Assembly (NCBI GenBank): GCA_946628525.1
Contig: CAMOWO010000016.1
Span: 1 to 11,007 of the forward strand
Length of the DNA stretch: 11,007 nt
From: an uncultured Bacillota bacterium
GTDB lineage: Bacteria; Bacillota_A; Clostridia; Peptostreptococcales; Anaerovoracaceae
Direction of reading: 5' to 3'
Part shown: positions 1 through 6,386 of the stretch, in pieces
Layout of the letters: each line of letters begins with the position of its first letter
How positions within the stretch are numbered: the first letter of the stretch is position 1
Position numbers and translations under genes: made by a program
The notes under the pieces: generated by a model
What the model saw: only the letters and a program-made list of their open reading frames with translations
The model's database searches: none
What the model was told of the DNA's origin: nothing

Positions 1-751
1 GCTTTATCCACAGCGCCTCCGACAGCTCGTTCTCATCCATCGTGATCTCATCCGACCCTTCGATCTCCACGAAGTAACCTGCCATGACGATGCCCGTCTG
101 GCCCCATGGCTGGCTCCCGAAATAGTGGATCTTGCCCACTTTCAGGCCCACCTCTTCCTCGACCTCCCGGCGGATCGCCCCTTCCAGCGACTCCCCGATC
201 TCAACGAAACCGGCGTTCAGCGCGTAGCCTTTGTACGGGCGCCCTTTGTAGCGCGTGGCAACGATCCTGTCGCCGTCCACGATGGCCGCGAGGATCACCG
301 GCGCGATCTTTGGGAACTGCAGATTGCCGCAGCGGCAGCGCAGAGCGCGGATGGCAGGGTGGTGCTCCATCGGGGCGCCGCACCTTCCGCAGAATTTGTT
401 GTCGCCGTACCACACGTTCAGATGGTGTCCGGTGGCGATGGCGAGAGGGATCCATTTGACGTCCGCATCGTAGAGCTTATGGATGTCAAAAAAATCAAAA
501 CCCTCAGGCGCGATCTCCAGGTTTCTCACCAGGTACAAAGGAGTCTCGTCGGCTGCGAAGAGATAGATGGCTTCCTCCATTGCCCGCTGCGCATCCTCGC
601 CCAAAAGGTCGAAGGTGGGCAGGGTAACGGTGGCGCCTTCTTTTCGCGCCAGGACGCCGGAACCTGTGAAGGTGAGAAACAGATCCGAGACCTGAGGTCG
701 GGTGTTTCTGTATTCATTGTGGAATACGTGGGGTGCGATATCCTGTATCAT
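1..751 (-). CDS. nudC: NudC-like NAD(+) diphosphatase / NAD-cap Nudix hydrolase, 3' end cut by window edge
   Basis: The reading frame is open from an ATG at 751 to the left edge, giving 250 residues without a stop. An N-terminal domain of about 115 residues is followed by a zinc ribbon (C121, C124, C139, C141). Next comes a perfect Nudix box at about 181-203 (GFVEIGE, then REVEEEVGL), with the metal-binding glutamates in the REVEEE stretch. The SQPW motif that marks the NudC subfamily lies at 213-216. Family members cleave NAD(H) to NMN(H) and AMP and remove NAD caps from RNA; that activity is inferred here. The second cysteine pair is CxC, whereas E. coli NudC has CxxC. A TGGAGA sits four bases or fewer before the ATG. 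The gene lies 86 bases beyond the aldolase gene on the same strand and could be read from its own promoter or by read-through. The missing C-terminus is probably only about 20-40 residues, judged from family length. Confidence 0.93.
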   Translation of the reverse strand, partial: MIQDIAPHVFHNEYRNTRPQVSDLFLTFTGSGVLARKEGATVTLPTFDLLGEDAQRAMEEAIYLFAADETPLYLVRNLEIAPEGFDFFDIHKLYDADVKWIPLAIATGHHLNVWYGDNKFCGRCGAPMEHHPAIRALRCRCGNLQFPKIAPVILAAIVDGDRIVATRYKGRPYKGYALNAGFVEIGESLEGAIRREVEEEVGLKVGKIHYFGSQPWGQTGIVMAGYFVEIEGSDEITMDENELSEALWIK

Positions 752-761
752 GATTCTCCAA

Positions 762-813
762 TCTGCCGGGCCTGCCGGCGATAATGTGTTATATCCATTT
801 AACCACCGGCAGA
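762..813 (-). repeat. Inverted repeat in the aldolase-nudC gap, one 5' arm and two alternative 3' arms
   Basis: TCTGCCGG at 762-769 is the exact reverse complement of CCGGCAGA at 806-813. A second copy of the same arm, CTGCCGG at 772-778, can pair with the same partner. On the minus strand one 5' arm could therefore fold with either of two 3' arms, the second of which almost touches the nudC ribosome binding site. The loop is long (27-36 bases) and no T-run follows, so it is not a classic terminator. It could be a weak terminator or processing site for the upstream operon, a leader structure, or chance. Confidence 0.4.
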
Positions 814-825
814 CATATTAGGCAA
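797..825 (-). promoter_or_regulatory. Possible weak promoter for nudC
   Basis: On the minus strand TTGCCT (820-825) and TTAAAT (797-802) are separated by 17 bases. Each hexamer matches the sigma-A consensus only in part. The position, about 45 bases before the nudC start, is suitable. Read-through from the operon upstream is equally possible. Confidence 0.28.
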
Positions 826-837
826 GATGAAAGCAGA

Positions 838-1890
838 TTATTTTCGTTTTGAGTAACTGCGCAGGTAGAACTGCCTCTCGATGAAGGCACCGATCTTGTT
901 CACCGGCTTGCGGGCCTTTTTGAGACCCAGAAGGGCGGCCTGACAGTTCTTTTCCAGAACGACGGCTGCCGCGCGGGCTTCATCGATATCGGCACCTTTG
1001 CATATGGCGCCGTCGTCCTTCAGCAGGACGGCTGACCTCTTCTGGAGGCCGCTGGAGATGCTGCGGGAGTTCTTGCCGGCGCAGGCGATATCGGGTCCGA
1101 TGATCTGCGCGGCATCATCGAGATAGGCCGGGACGGTTTTGCCCCTGAGGCTCATCTCCATGATGAACGGCGTGCGCACGTGGAGCAGTACGCCGTGACC
1201 TCCGGCGATGTTGCTGACTTTCTCAGCCGGTGCGGCGGTGCCTTCTGTGGACGGCAGATACTGCATGCAGCGTCGTTCGAATATCCTGCCGCTCACGGTT
1301 TCCAAAACATCCGCGATGCGGAAGGCTTCCTCCATGGTGACACCCATGCATACGGCGCCGTGGCTGCGCATGAGGACGGCCCGGGCATTCGGGAAGGCCT
1401 CTGCAGATTTTGCGACGCTTGCGGCGAGAGGCTTCGTGGAGGAAAGGGCGTAGGCTGCGCACGGAAGCTCCGTGCCCAGAGTCATGAGCTCTTCCTGCTC
1501 GATGATGTGGTGCCTGCCGCTCAGATCCAGCTCCTTTGCCAGATGGACCAGGTCGAAGTTTTCATCCAGGACGCTTATGGCAGAGGCGTTGCTCTGGTGC
1601 GTGTGGATGATGAAGCCCACCTGGGGACGCAGTTTGTAGAGATTAGCATGGAGCCCCTTCTCGCTGGAAGGTTTGTGCTCGCCTTCCCAGGAGAGGTCCT
1701 CGACCTTTACTTTCACGAGGTCGTTCTCAGTGAGATCCTCGTATGCTTTGCCGCTTGGCGTGATGATAAATTCGTTTTCGGAGATACGGGCGCTGATGTT
1801 GCCCCATGTTCTGCTGGCGAGTCCGCGGCGCAGCAGCTCCCTGCCGGCCTGAAGGACCTTCGCCGTCGCTTCTTTGTATTCATAGATCAT
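838..1890 (-). CDS. Class II aldolase/adducin family protein with a degenerate second aldolase-like domain
   Basis: This 350-residue protein begins with a full class II aldolase domain, to about residue 210. Family signatures are GNIS at 30-33, TPSG at 44-47 and PSSE at 75-78, where E78 matches the catalytic glutamate of L-fuculose-phosphate aldolase. The zinc histidines are H97 and H99 in HTH and H177 in SHG. The family usually splits a sugar phosphate into dihydroxyacetone phosphate and an aldehyde; the substrate here is unknown. Residues about 230-325 resemble the C-terminal half of the same fold again: AVLLKDDGAICKG mirrors AVLMRSHGAVCMG, with D293 in place of the zinc histidine. Family members are typically about 210-260 residues, so this one is long. 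I chose the ATG at 1890 because GGGAGG lies six bases before it and only 16 bases separate it from the aminotransferase stop. An earlier in-frame ATG at 1959 lies inside that gene. It is the last gene of the five-gene operon. Confidence 0.88.
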   Translation of the reverse strand: MIYEYKEATAKVLQAGRELLRRGLASRTWGNISARISENEFIITPSGKAYEDLTENDLVKVKVEDLSWEGEHKPSSEKGLHANLYKLRPQVGFIIHTHQSNASAISVLDENFDLVHLAKELDLSGRHHIIEQEELMTLGTELPCAAYALSSTKPLAASVAKSAEAFPNARAVLMRSHGAVCMGVTMEEAFRIADVLETVSGRIFERRCMQYLPSTEGTAAPAEKVSNIAGGHGVLLHVRTPFIMEMSLRGKTVPAYLDDAAQIIGPDIACAGKNSRSISSGLQKRSAVLLKDDGAICKGADIDEARAAAVVLEKNCQAALLGLKKARKPVNKIGAFIERQFYLRSYSKRK

Positions 1891-1906
1891 TGGTGGCCTC
1901 CCGCTA

Positions 1907-3385
1907 TCAGAGCTTCGCGCACTTGGAGAATACTCGGTCGAATCTTGCGATGCAGTCATCGATCATTTCTTCGTCATAGGCGGCGCTGGTGTAGAGTCTT
2001 GAACCGGCCAGTGTAACGATGCCCTCTGCCATGTAGGCGGCACCGATGTGCTCCATTTCTTTCTGGCGCTTGCTGGTCTGATCCAGGATCTTCGGAAGGG
2101 TCCACGGCTTCTTCCAGTTGATGGCGAAGTGCATGGTTCCCACGGTGTCCACGTGGCAGATGGAGCCCTGGTTGAACACCACGAATGGCAGCCCGTGCTT
2201 CTCGGCAGAAGCCTTGATGCCCGCCGTGAGCCTGTCGCCCATACGTCCTGCCTTCTCGCAGGCGTTCGTTTCCTGGATCTCGCAAAGAGTGTAGTATCCG
2301 GCACAGCATGAGAGCGGTGTGGCAGCCATGGTGCCTCCGCAGAGGGCTTTTTTGACCTTCTTGCCGGAGGAATCGATTCCGGCTCCAAGATGCTGCATAC
2401 AATCTCTGTGGCCGCCAATGCCGCCCGCTCCCGGGTATCCGCCTGCTATGATCTTGCCAAAGACAGTAAGGTCAGGATCCACACCGAAATATCCCTGTGC
2501 TCCGCTTGTACCGATACGGAATCCTGTAACGACCTCATCGAATACCAAGAGGGCTCCGTATTTGTGAGCCAGCTCTTCTGTGCCTCTTATGAATTCTTTC
2601 GTAACGGGGCGCGTGCCGCTTTCTGGGCCAACAGGCTCGACAAAAACAGCCGCGGTGCCGCCGCGATGTTTGTTTTTCTTCAGTTTATCTTCCAGATCTT
2701 CCAGATCTCCCGGGAAGAATTCGTCCGTGTGGGAGAAGACGTATCCCGGTATGCCCCGGGACTGCAGACCCTTTGTGCCCGGGATGCGGATGCCGTAGGC
2801 CAGCTGGTCCGACCAGCCGTGGTAGGCGCCGCCCATCTTGAGCAGGTTCTTGTGCCCCGTCTTCAGGCGGGCGATACGTGCAGCCACCATGGCGGCCTCC
2901 GTACCGGAACCCAGCATCCGGAACATCTCTACCGATGGGACCATCTCGGAGATCTTCTTTGCCAGTTTGTATTCGTATTCATGAAAAAGTCCCGTGGAAG
3001 GACCGCATGTGTCCAGAAGCTCGAGGACCTTTTCGCGGATCTTCGGAGGGTTGCTGCCGATGATCGTCGGGCCTCCCGCCTGCAAAAGGTCGTAGTACTC
3101 GTTGCCGTCCACGTCGTAGAGCTTCGCGCCGTCGGCCTTCGCCATCGCGATCGGGAACGGGTAGCTGAATGCCAGATTGTGCTGCACCCCGCCCGGGATG
3201 ATCTGTCTGGCTTCTTTGTTCATGCGCTTGGAAGTGGCGCACTTCTTCTCGAAGTATTCGGCCTCATATTCGGCCAGGGCATCCGGTTTGATGCCGTAAA
3301 TAGGGCTCTTGATGAGCTTATCCAACCGGGCGCAGATCTCGTCTGCGTCCAGATATTGATCAATTGCGAATCCGTCATATGCCAT
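1907..3385 (-). CDS. Class III PLP-dependent aminotransferase, HemL (glutamate-1-semialdehyde aminomutase)-like
   Basis: This 492-residue protein has the fold type I, class III aminotransferase plan. The phosphate-binding GSGTEA lies at 159-164 and YHGW at 188-191. D283 in VFDEVVTGFR contacts the PLP ring nitrogen, and the expected Schiff-base lysine is K311 in FGKIIAGGYPGAG. The YHGW motif and the GGxPGAG loop resemble HemL more than ornithine or GABA aminotransferases. HemL is usually about 430 residues; this protein has an extra N-terminal segment of about 50-60 residues. No other haem-synthesis gene is nearby, so a tetrapyrrole role is unlikely. Cotranscription with a kinase and an aldolase suggests that it interconverts an amino group and a carbonyl on a polyol, sugar or related aldehyde; this is inference. 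The start at 3385 has AAAGGAGG seven bases upstream, overlapping the stop of the gtrA-like gene. Confidence 0.9.
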   Translation of the reverse strand: MAYDGFAIDQYLDADEICARLDKLIKSPIYGIKPDALAEYEAEYFEKKCATSKRMNKEARQIIPGGVQHNLAFSYPFPIAMAKADGAKLYDVDGNEYYDLLQAGGPTIIGSNPPKIREKVLELLDTCGPSTGLFHEYEYKLAKKISEMVPSVEMFRMLGSGTEAAMVAARIARLKTGHKNLLKMGGAYHGWSDQLAYGIRIPGTKGLQSRGIPGYVFSHTDEFFPGDLEDLEDKLKKNKHRGGTAAVFVEPVGPESGTRPVTKEFIRGTEELAHKYGALLVFDEVVTGFRIGTSGAQGYFGVDPDLTVFGKIIAGGYPGAGGIGGHRDCMQHLGAGIDSSGKKVKKALCGGTMAATPLSCCAGYYTLCEIQETNACEKAGRMGDRLTAGIKASAEKHGLPFVVFNQGSICHVDTVGTMHFAINWKKPWTLPKILDQTSKRQKEMEHIGAAYMAEGIVTLAGSRLYTSAAYDEEMIDDCIARFDRVFSKCAKL

Positions 3386-3398
3386 GACAATGCCTCCT

Positions 3399-3875
3399 TT
3401 ATTGTTCTGATGCCTGGGCCTCTTCGCGGGCCTCGATTTTTTTCGCTCTTTTGTTCGTGTCGATGGATTTACCGAATACGAAGAATCTGTCGTACAGGTA
3501 TTCGGTGATGAAATTGCAGGCCATGGTGAGCCCGATCACGATGTAGTAGTTCCAGTGCAGCGTGTCGGCCAGGTAGTCGCCGCCGATGGTGGTGACCGGT
3601 GTGAAGACACAGTAGAAGGCAGCCACCTTCATCATCGCCACCGGGATGTTGTTCGCAGACTGGAATGTGAAATGTCTGTTGAGGGTGAAATTCCAGATCA
3701 CAGAGCAGATGAGCGCTGTGAGATAACAAGGCCAGTAGGAGAAATCCGTCAGTCGTTCCAGTAGGGTGAAAACGAGGACTTCGATGATCCCCGCCGATAC
3801 GGAGAACAGGGCGAACTTCACCGCGCGCATGGCTTCTTTGCGTGTTTTCTTGTTCAGGCTGTCAGCCACCTTCAT
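3399..3875 (-). CDS. GtrA family four-helix membrane protein
   Basis: This is a 158-residue protein with four predicted membrane segments at about 18-40, 46-66, 80-102 and 107-128, and a charged cytoplasmic-looking tail. WNFTLNRHFTF (61-71) at the end of helix 2 and YDRFFVFG (128-135) at the end of helix 4 are hallmark GtrA-family motifs. Characterised relatives act with lipid-linked sugars, for example as proposed flippases of undecaprenyl-phosphate glucose in O-antigen or teichoic acid glycosylation. In many genomes the family sits beside sugar genes with no known role. The start overlaps the kinase stop by four bases (ATGA), which implies translational coupling. It is the only membrane protein in the operon, so it may move the pathway's substrate or product, or tie the operon to a cell-surface glycan. 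The family call is firm; the role is not. Confidence 0.86.
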   Translation of the reverse strand: MKVADSLNKKTRKEAMRAVKFALFSVSAGIIEVLVFTLLERLTDFSYWPCYLTALICSVIWNFTLNRHFTFQSANNIPVAMMKVAAFYCVFTPVTTIGGDYLADTLHWNYYIVIGLTMACNFITEYLYDRFFVFGKSIDTNKRAKKIEAREEAQASEQ

Positions 3876-5500
3876 TCATCTCCTTCCGTGCGGCCCTGAG
3901 TGCCGGAAGCATCCATGGCTGCAAAATTATGCTTGTTCGAGTGATATAGTTCCTTAAATACTCTGTAGTTCCTTTCGTAGATTCCCGCGGCGTCCTTTCT
4001 CGGGACGAAGACCTTCGCCGCCTTTATCATCTTGCCGGCTGTCCTGATGTCCGGAAGGAGGCCAAGTCCTGTCGCGGCCGTAAGTGCGGCTCCTGCAGAT
4101 CCCGTATTCTGCGGGCTGTCCGGCACCTCGATCCTCCGGCCCGTTATGTCGGCGAGGATCTGAGAAGTCACGTCGCTCAAAGCGCCTCCGCCGCAGAAAC
4201 GGATGGTGCTTCCCGTGTGGATCTTCCGGTCCTGACACTCCAGCATCCATCTCATGTGGAAACACACGCCCTCCGTCACAGCACGGATCATCTCCGTCTT
4301 GCCGGTATCGAGGGTCAGTCCGAAGAAGATGCCGGTGGCATTGTGATCCTCGAATGGGCACCTGTTGCCGTGGAGCCAAGGTGTGAAGATGACGCCTCCG
4401 CTGCCCGGGGGACATCGTTCGATGACTTCAGACATGTATTCGTAAAGGCTGCTGTATATATGTTCTCTGCTTCCCGTGATATCGTTCTCCTCGAGGTAGA
4501 CGCCGATCTCATCCAGAGCCAGGTGATCCTTCACCCATTCCAGACTCTTGCCCGCCGTCTCCATCTCGGCGAAATAATTGTATTTGCCACGCTGGGCGCC
4601 CACTATGGAAGCCATCATGGTGCTGGTGTCCACATATTGTTTATCGACGATGGTCGATACCCATCCTGAAGTGCCGCAGTAGATGTGCGTATCACCTGTA
4701 TCCACGCAGCCGCTTCCGATCCCGATCAGGCTCGCATCGCCGCCGCCTCCGAAGACCGGGGTGCCTTCTGCGAGACCGAGCTGCGCTGCCTGTTCCCCGC
4801 GCAAAGTGCCCGCGGTATCCGTTACGTCGATGACCGGCGGTAGATGAGAGATATCGACACCGAAGGTGCTGCAGAGCTCGCGGCTCCAGCACTCTTTGCC
4901 ATTTCTGGTGTCATACAGGAGGGTGGAGAATGCGCTGTCCCGGGTCATGACGAAGTTCCCCGTCATCCTGGCGATGAGGTACTCCTTGACGTCCAGCCAC
5001 CATCTGGCCTTCGCGAAGTTCTCCGGTTCGTTGTTCTTCACCCAGAGGTATTTCCACATCGGGTCCTTGACGCTGGCCGAAACCGCCCCGGTGATCCGCA
5101 GACTCTTCAAGAGTTTTCTGGCGTTCATGCCGGCGACTTTGAATCCGCTGCCGATCCCGGCTTCCATCTCCGCCGAGGCCCGCTGATCCATGTAGCTCAT
5201 CGGGTGCCGCACCGGGATCCCTTCTTCGTCCACCAAAACGAGCCCCTGCATCTGGGAGCAGAAGGAGATGGCAGAGATGTCCGAAGGGTTCACCCCGTGA
5301 TCTTTTGCAAAGAGTTCACGGGTGCTGGCCGCCATGGCGTCCCACCATTCATCGGCATGCTGCTCCGCGCCCCCTCCGGGGAAGGTATAGAGCCCATAGG
5401 AAGCGGAAGCATACCCCAGCATCTGTATGTCTTTGTCTATGCGAAACAAGCAGGTCTTGATGCCTGTGGTCCCCACGTCGTAAGCTAGGATATAAATCAT
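3872..5500 (-). CDS. FGGY family carbohydrate kinase (xylulokinase-like), substrate unknown
   Basis: This 542-residue protein has the two-lobed actin/hexokinase/sugar kinase architecture. The N-terminal phosphate loop is DVGTTGIK (8-15). A substrate-contact segment with MDQR follows at 104-107. The likely catalytic base is D255 in GGGGDASL, and a second phosphate motif is CGTSGW (275-280). The ATP-adenosine segment, with FCGGGALSD, lies around 434-460. The overall pattern is closest to xylulokinase-type members, which phosphorylate a ketose or polyol with ATP. The family usually has 480-520 residues; the extra length is mainly a low-conservation C-terminal tail (about 520-542). The start at 5500 follows GGAGGG by five bases, and that site begins right after the tetR stop. 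It should generate the phosphorylated substrate for the aldolase in the same operon. Confidence 0.92.
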   Translation of the reverse strand: MIYILAYDVGTTGIKTCLFRIDKDIQMLGYASASYGLYTFPGGGAEQHADEWWDAMAASTRELFAKDHGVNPSDISAISFCSQMQGLVLVDEEGIPVRHPMSYMDQRASAEMEAGIGSGFKVAGMNARKLLKSLRITGAVSASVKDPMWKYLWVKNNEPENFAKARWWLDVKEYLIARMTGNFVMTRDSAFSTLLYDTRNGKECWSRELCSTFGVDISHLPPVIDVTDTAGTLRGEQAAQLGLAEGTPVFGGGGDASLIGIGSGCVDTGDTHIYCGTSGWVSTIVDKQYVDTSTMMASIVGAQRGKYNYFAEMETAGKSLEWVKDHLALDEIGVYLEENDITGSREHIYSSLYEYMSEVIERCPPGSGGVIFTPWLHGNRCPFEDHNATGIFFGLTLDTGKTEMIRAVTEGVCFHMRWMLECQDRKIHTGSTIRFCGGGALSDVTSQILADITGRRIEVPDSPQNTGSAGAALTAATGLGLLPDIRTAGKMIKAAKVFVPRKDAAGIYERNYRVFKELYHSNKHNFAAMDASGTQGRTEGDE

Positions 5501-5511
5501 AGGATCCCTCC

Positions 5512-6138
5512 TCAGCTGAGGCCCAGAGCTGCGGTGATGAACTTCATGAGCTGCTCTCTGACCTTCTCGTCATTGACAGGAGTCTCCTCGCCGCAGTACT
5601 CTCTGAAACGATCCTTGTAGTAATCGCAGGCGTAGGAGAAGTGCAGCATCATCATGAGGTTATCGAAGAAGAATGCGAAGAGCTTCGGATCCAGATCGTC
5701 CCTGACGATGCCGGCATCCTGTGCTTCTTCAAGAAGTCTGCTGTAGAGCGCTGCCGAAGGGCCTTCGATGGCATGTGCGATCTTGTCAGGATGAGGTGAG
5801 CCGGAAACGATGATCTGATGGTACAGCTTGAAGTACTCCGGATGGCTCCTGGCCGCATCCTGAAGATGGATGATCAGGTTCTCGATCCTGACCGTCAGGG
5901 AGTCCTCCAACTTGGAAATATCATCGAAGACACTGTCGAGATATTCGAGGCTGAGCTTCACGCATGCAGTGAACAGGGCCTCCTTATCTTCGTAGTATTT
6001 GTAGATGACACCGACGCTGAGGTGCGCATCCTTCGCGATCTTGTTGATGCTGGCGCCATAGTAACCCTTGTCCCCAAAGGCATTGATGGCGACGGAGATC
6101 AACTTATCGATCTGCTTCTGTGTGAGTGGTTTTAACAT
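5512..6138 (-). CDS. TetR/AcrR family transcriptional regulator, first gene of the kinase-aminotransferase-aldolase operon
   Basis: This 208-residue protein has an N-terminal TetR helix-turn-helix. The region from about 10 to 55 holds FGDKGYYGASINKIAKDAH followed by the recognition helix and YKYYEDKEAL, a canonical TetR stretch. The rest is an all-helical ligand and dimer domain rich in aromatic and methionine residues (for example LMMMLHFSYACDYY), which suggests a hydrophobic or bulky ligand pocket. The gene leads the operon, 11 bases before the kinase gene. A palindromic operator lies between promoter and start codon, so autorepression together with control of the downstream genes is the simplest model. 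The inducer is presumably the pathway substrate or an intermediate. The start at 6138 has AGAGG eight bases upstream. Confidence 0.92.
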   Translation of the reverse strand: MLKPLTQKQIDKLISVAINAFGDKGYYGASINKIAKDAHLSVGVIYKYYEDKEALFTACVKLSLEYLDSVFDDISKLEDSLTVRIENLIIHLQDAARSHPEYFKLYHQIIVSGSPHPDKIAHAIEGPSAALYSRLLEEAQDAGIVRDDLDPKLFAFFFDNLMMMLHFSYACDYYKDRFREYCGEETPVNDEKVREQLMKFITAALGLS

Positions 6139-6162
6139 AGATCTGTCCTCTCTTGATCCAAA

Positions 6163-6184
6163 CTTGTGAGCGGTTGCTCACGAG
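6163..6184. promoter_or_regulatory. Probable TetR operator
   Basis: The core at 6166-6181 is a perfect 6-4-6 palindrome, GTGAGCGGTTGCTCAC. The symmetry extends outward by two more matching pairs after one mismatch. It lies about 25 bases before the tetR start codon and just downstream of the expected transcription start. A bound dimer there would block the operon promoter. Size and symmetry suit TetR proteins; binding is inferred. Confidence 0.8.
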
Positions 6185-6193
6185 GTTACCTTT

Positions 6194-6222
6194 ATTGTAG
6201 TGATTTTAGAGCAACTTGTCAA
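6194..6222 (-). promoter_or_regulatory. Strong sigma-A promoter of the tetR-led operon
   Basis: On the minus strand the -35 is a perfect TTGACA (6217-6222). After exactly 17 bases comes the -10 TACAAT (6194-6199), five of six matches. Transcription should start near 6187, immediately before the palindromic operator. This is the best promoter in the window and implies high expression when the repressor is released. Confidence 0.88.
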
Positions 6223-6302
6223 CCCCCTTTAGCGAGATAAAGTGCCATTGTATTCAGTGGATTTCAGGCATGCCGGACCTGCCGTGAAGAGCGATATAGT
6301 GA

Positions 6303-6327
6303 AAAGCCCCGCATGAAGCGGAGCTTT
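6303..6327 (-). terminator. Rho-independent terminator of the grdX-like gene
   Basis: On the minus strand AAAGCTCCGC and GCGGGGCTTT form a 10-bp stem around the five-base loop TTCAT, and the transcript continues with a short U-run. One pair is G-U in minus-strand RNA but C-A in plus-strand RNA, so the hairpin is more stable on the minus strand. This fits termination about 60 bases after the grdX-like stop, before the tetR promoter. Confidence 0.78.
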
Positions 6328-6386
6328 GTAATAATCATTATTGGTTTTATCTATCGATGGGACGTTATATGGTTTCCGATTTCAAG

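Noticed and set aside
125..784. Plus-strand open frame of 219 codons
   Set aside because: It lies antisense to the nudC-like gene, which carries clear zinc-ribbon and Nudix motifs. The plus-strand translation shows no recognisable family and no ribosome binding site.
1891..1959. Upstream start for the aldolase at 1959
   Set aside because: It would overlap the aminotransferase gene by 53 bases and has no ribosome binding site; the ATG at 1890 has GGGAGG and begins the conserved domain.
1907..3385. Assignment of the aminotransferase as true HemL of haem synthesis
   Set aside because: No other haem gene is nearby, the protein is longer than HemL, and its operon partners are carbohydrate enzymes.
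1180..3508. Long plus-strand frames at 1180-2016 and 2390-3508
   Set aside because: Both are antisense shadows of the aldolase and aminotransferase genes, caused by GC-rich codon use; their translations have no recognisable domain.
4844..5488. Plus-strand frame of 214 codons
   Set aside because: It is antisense to the FGGY kinase and has no motif of its own.
6330..6342. Perfect AT-rich palindrome AATAATCATTATT between the grdX-like gene and its terminator
   Set aside because: Short AT-only palindromes are common by chance in intergenic DNA, and it is not placed at a promoter or start site that would give it a role.
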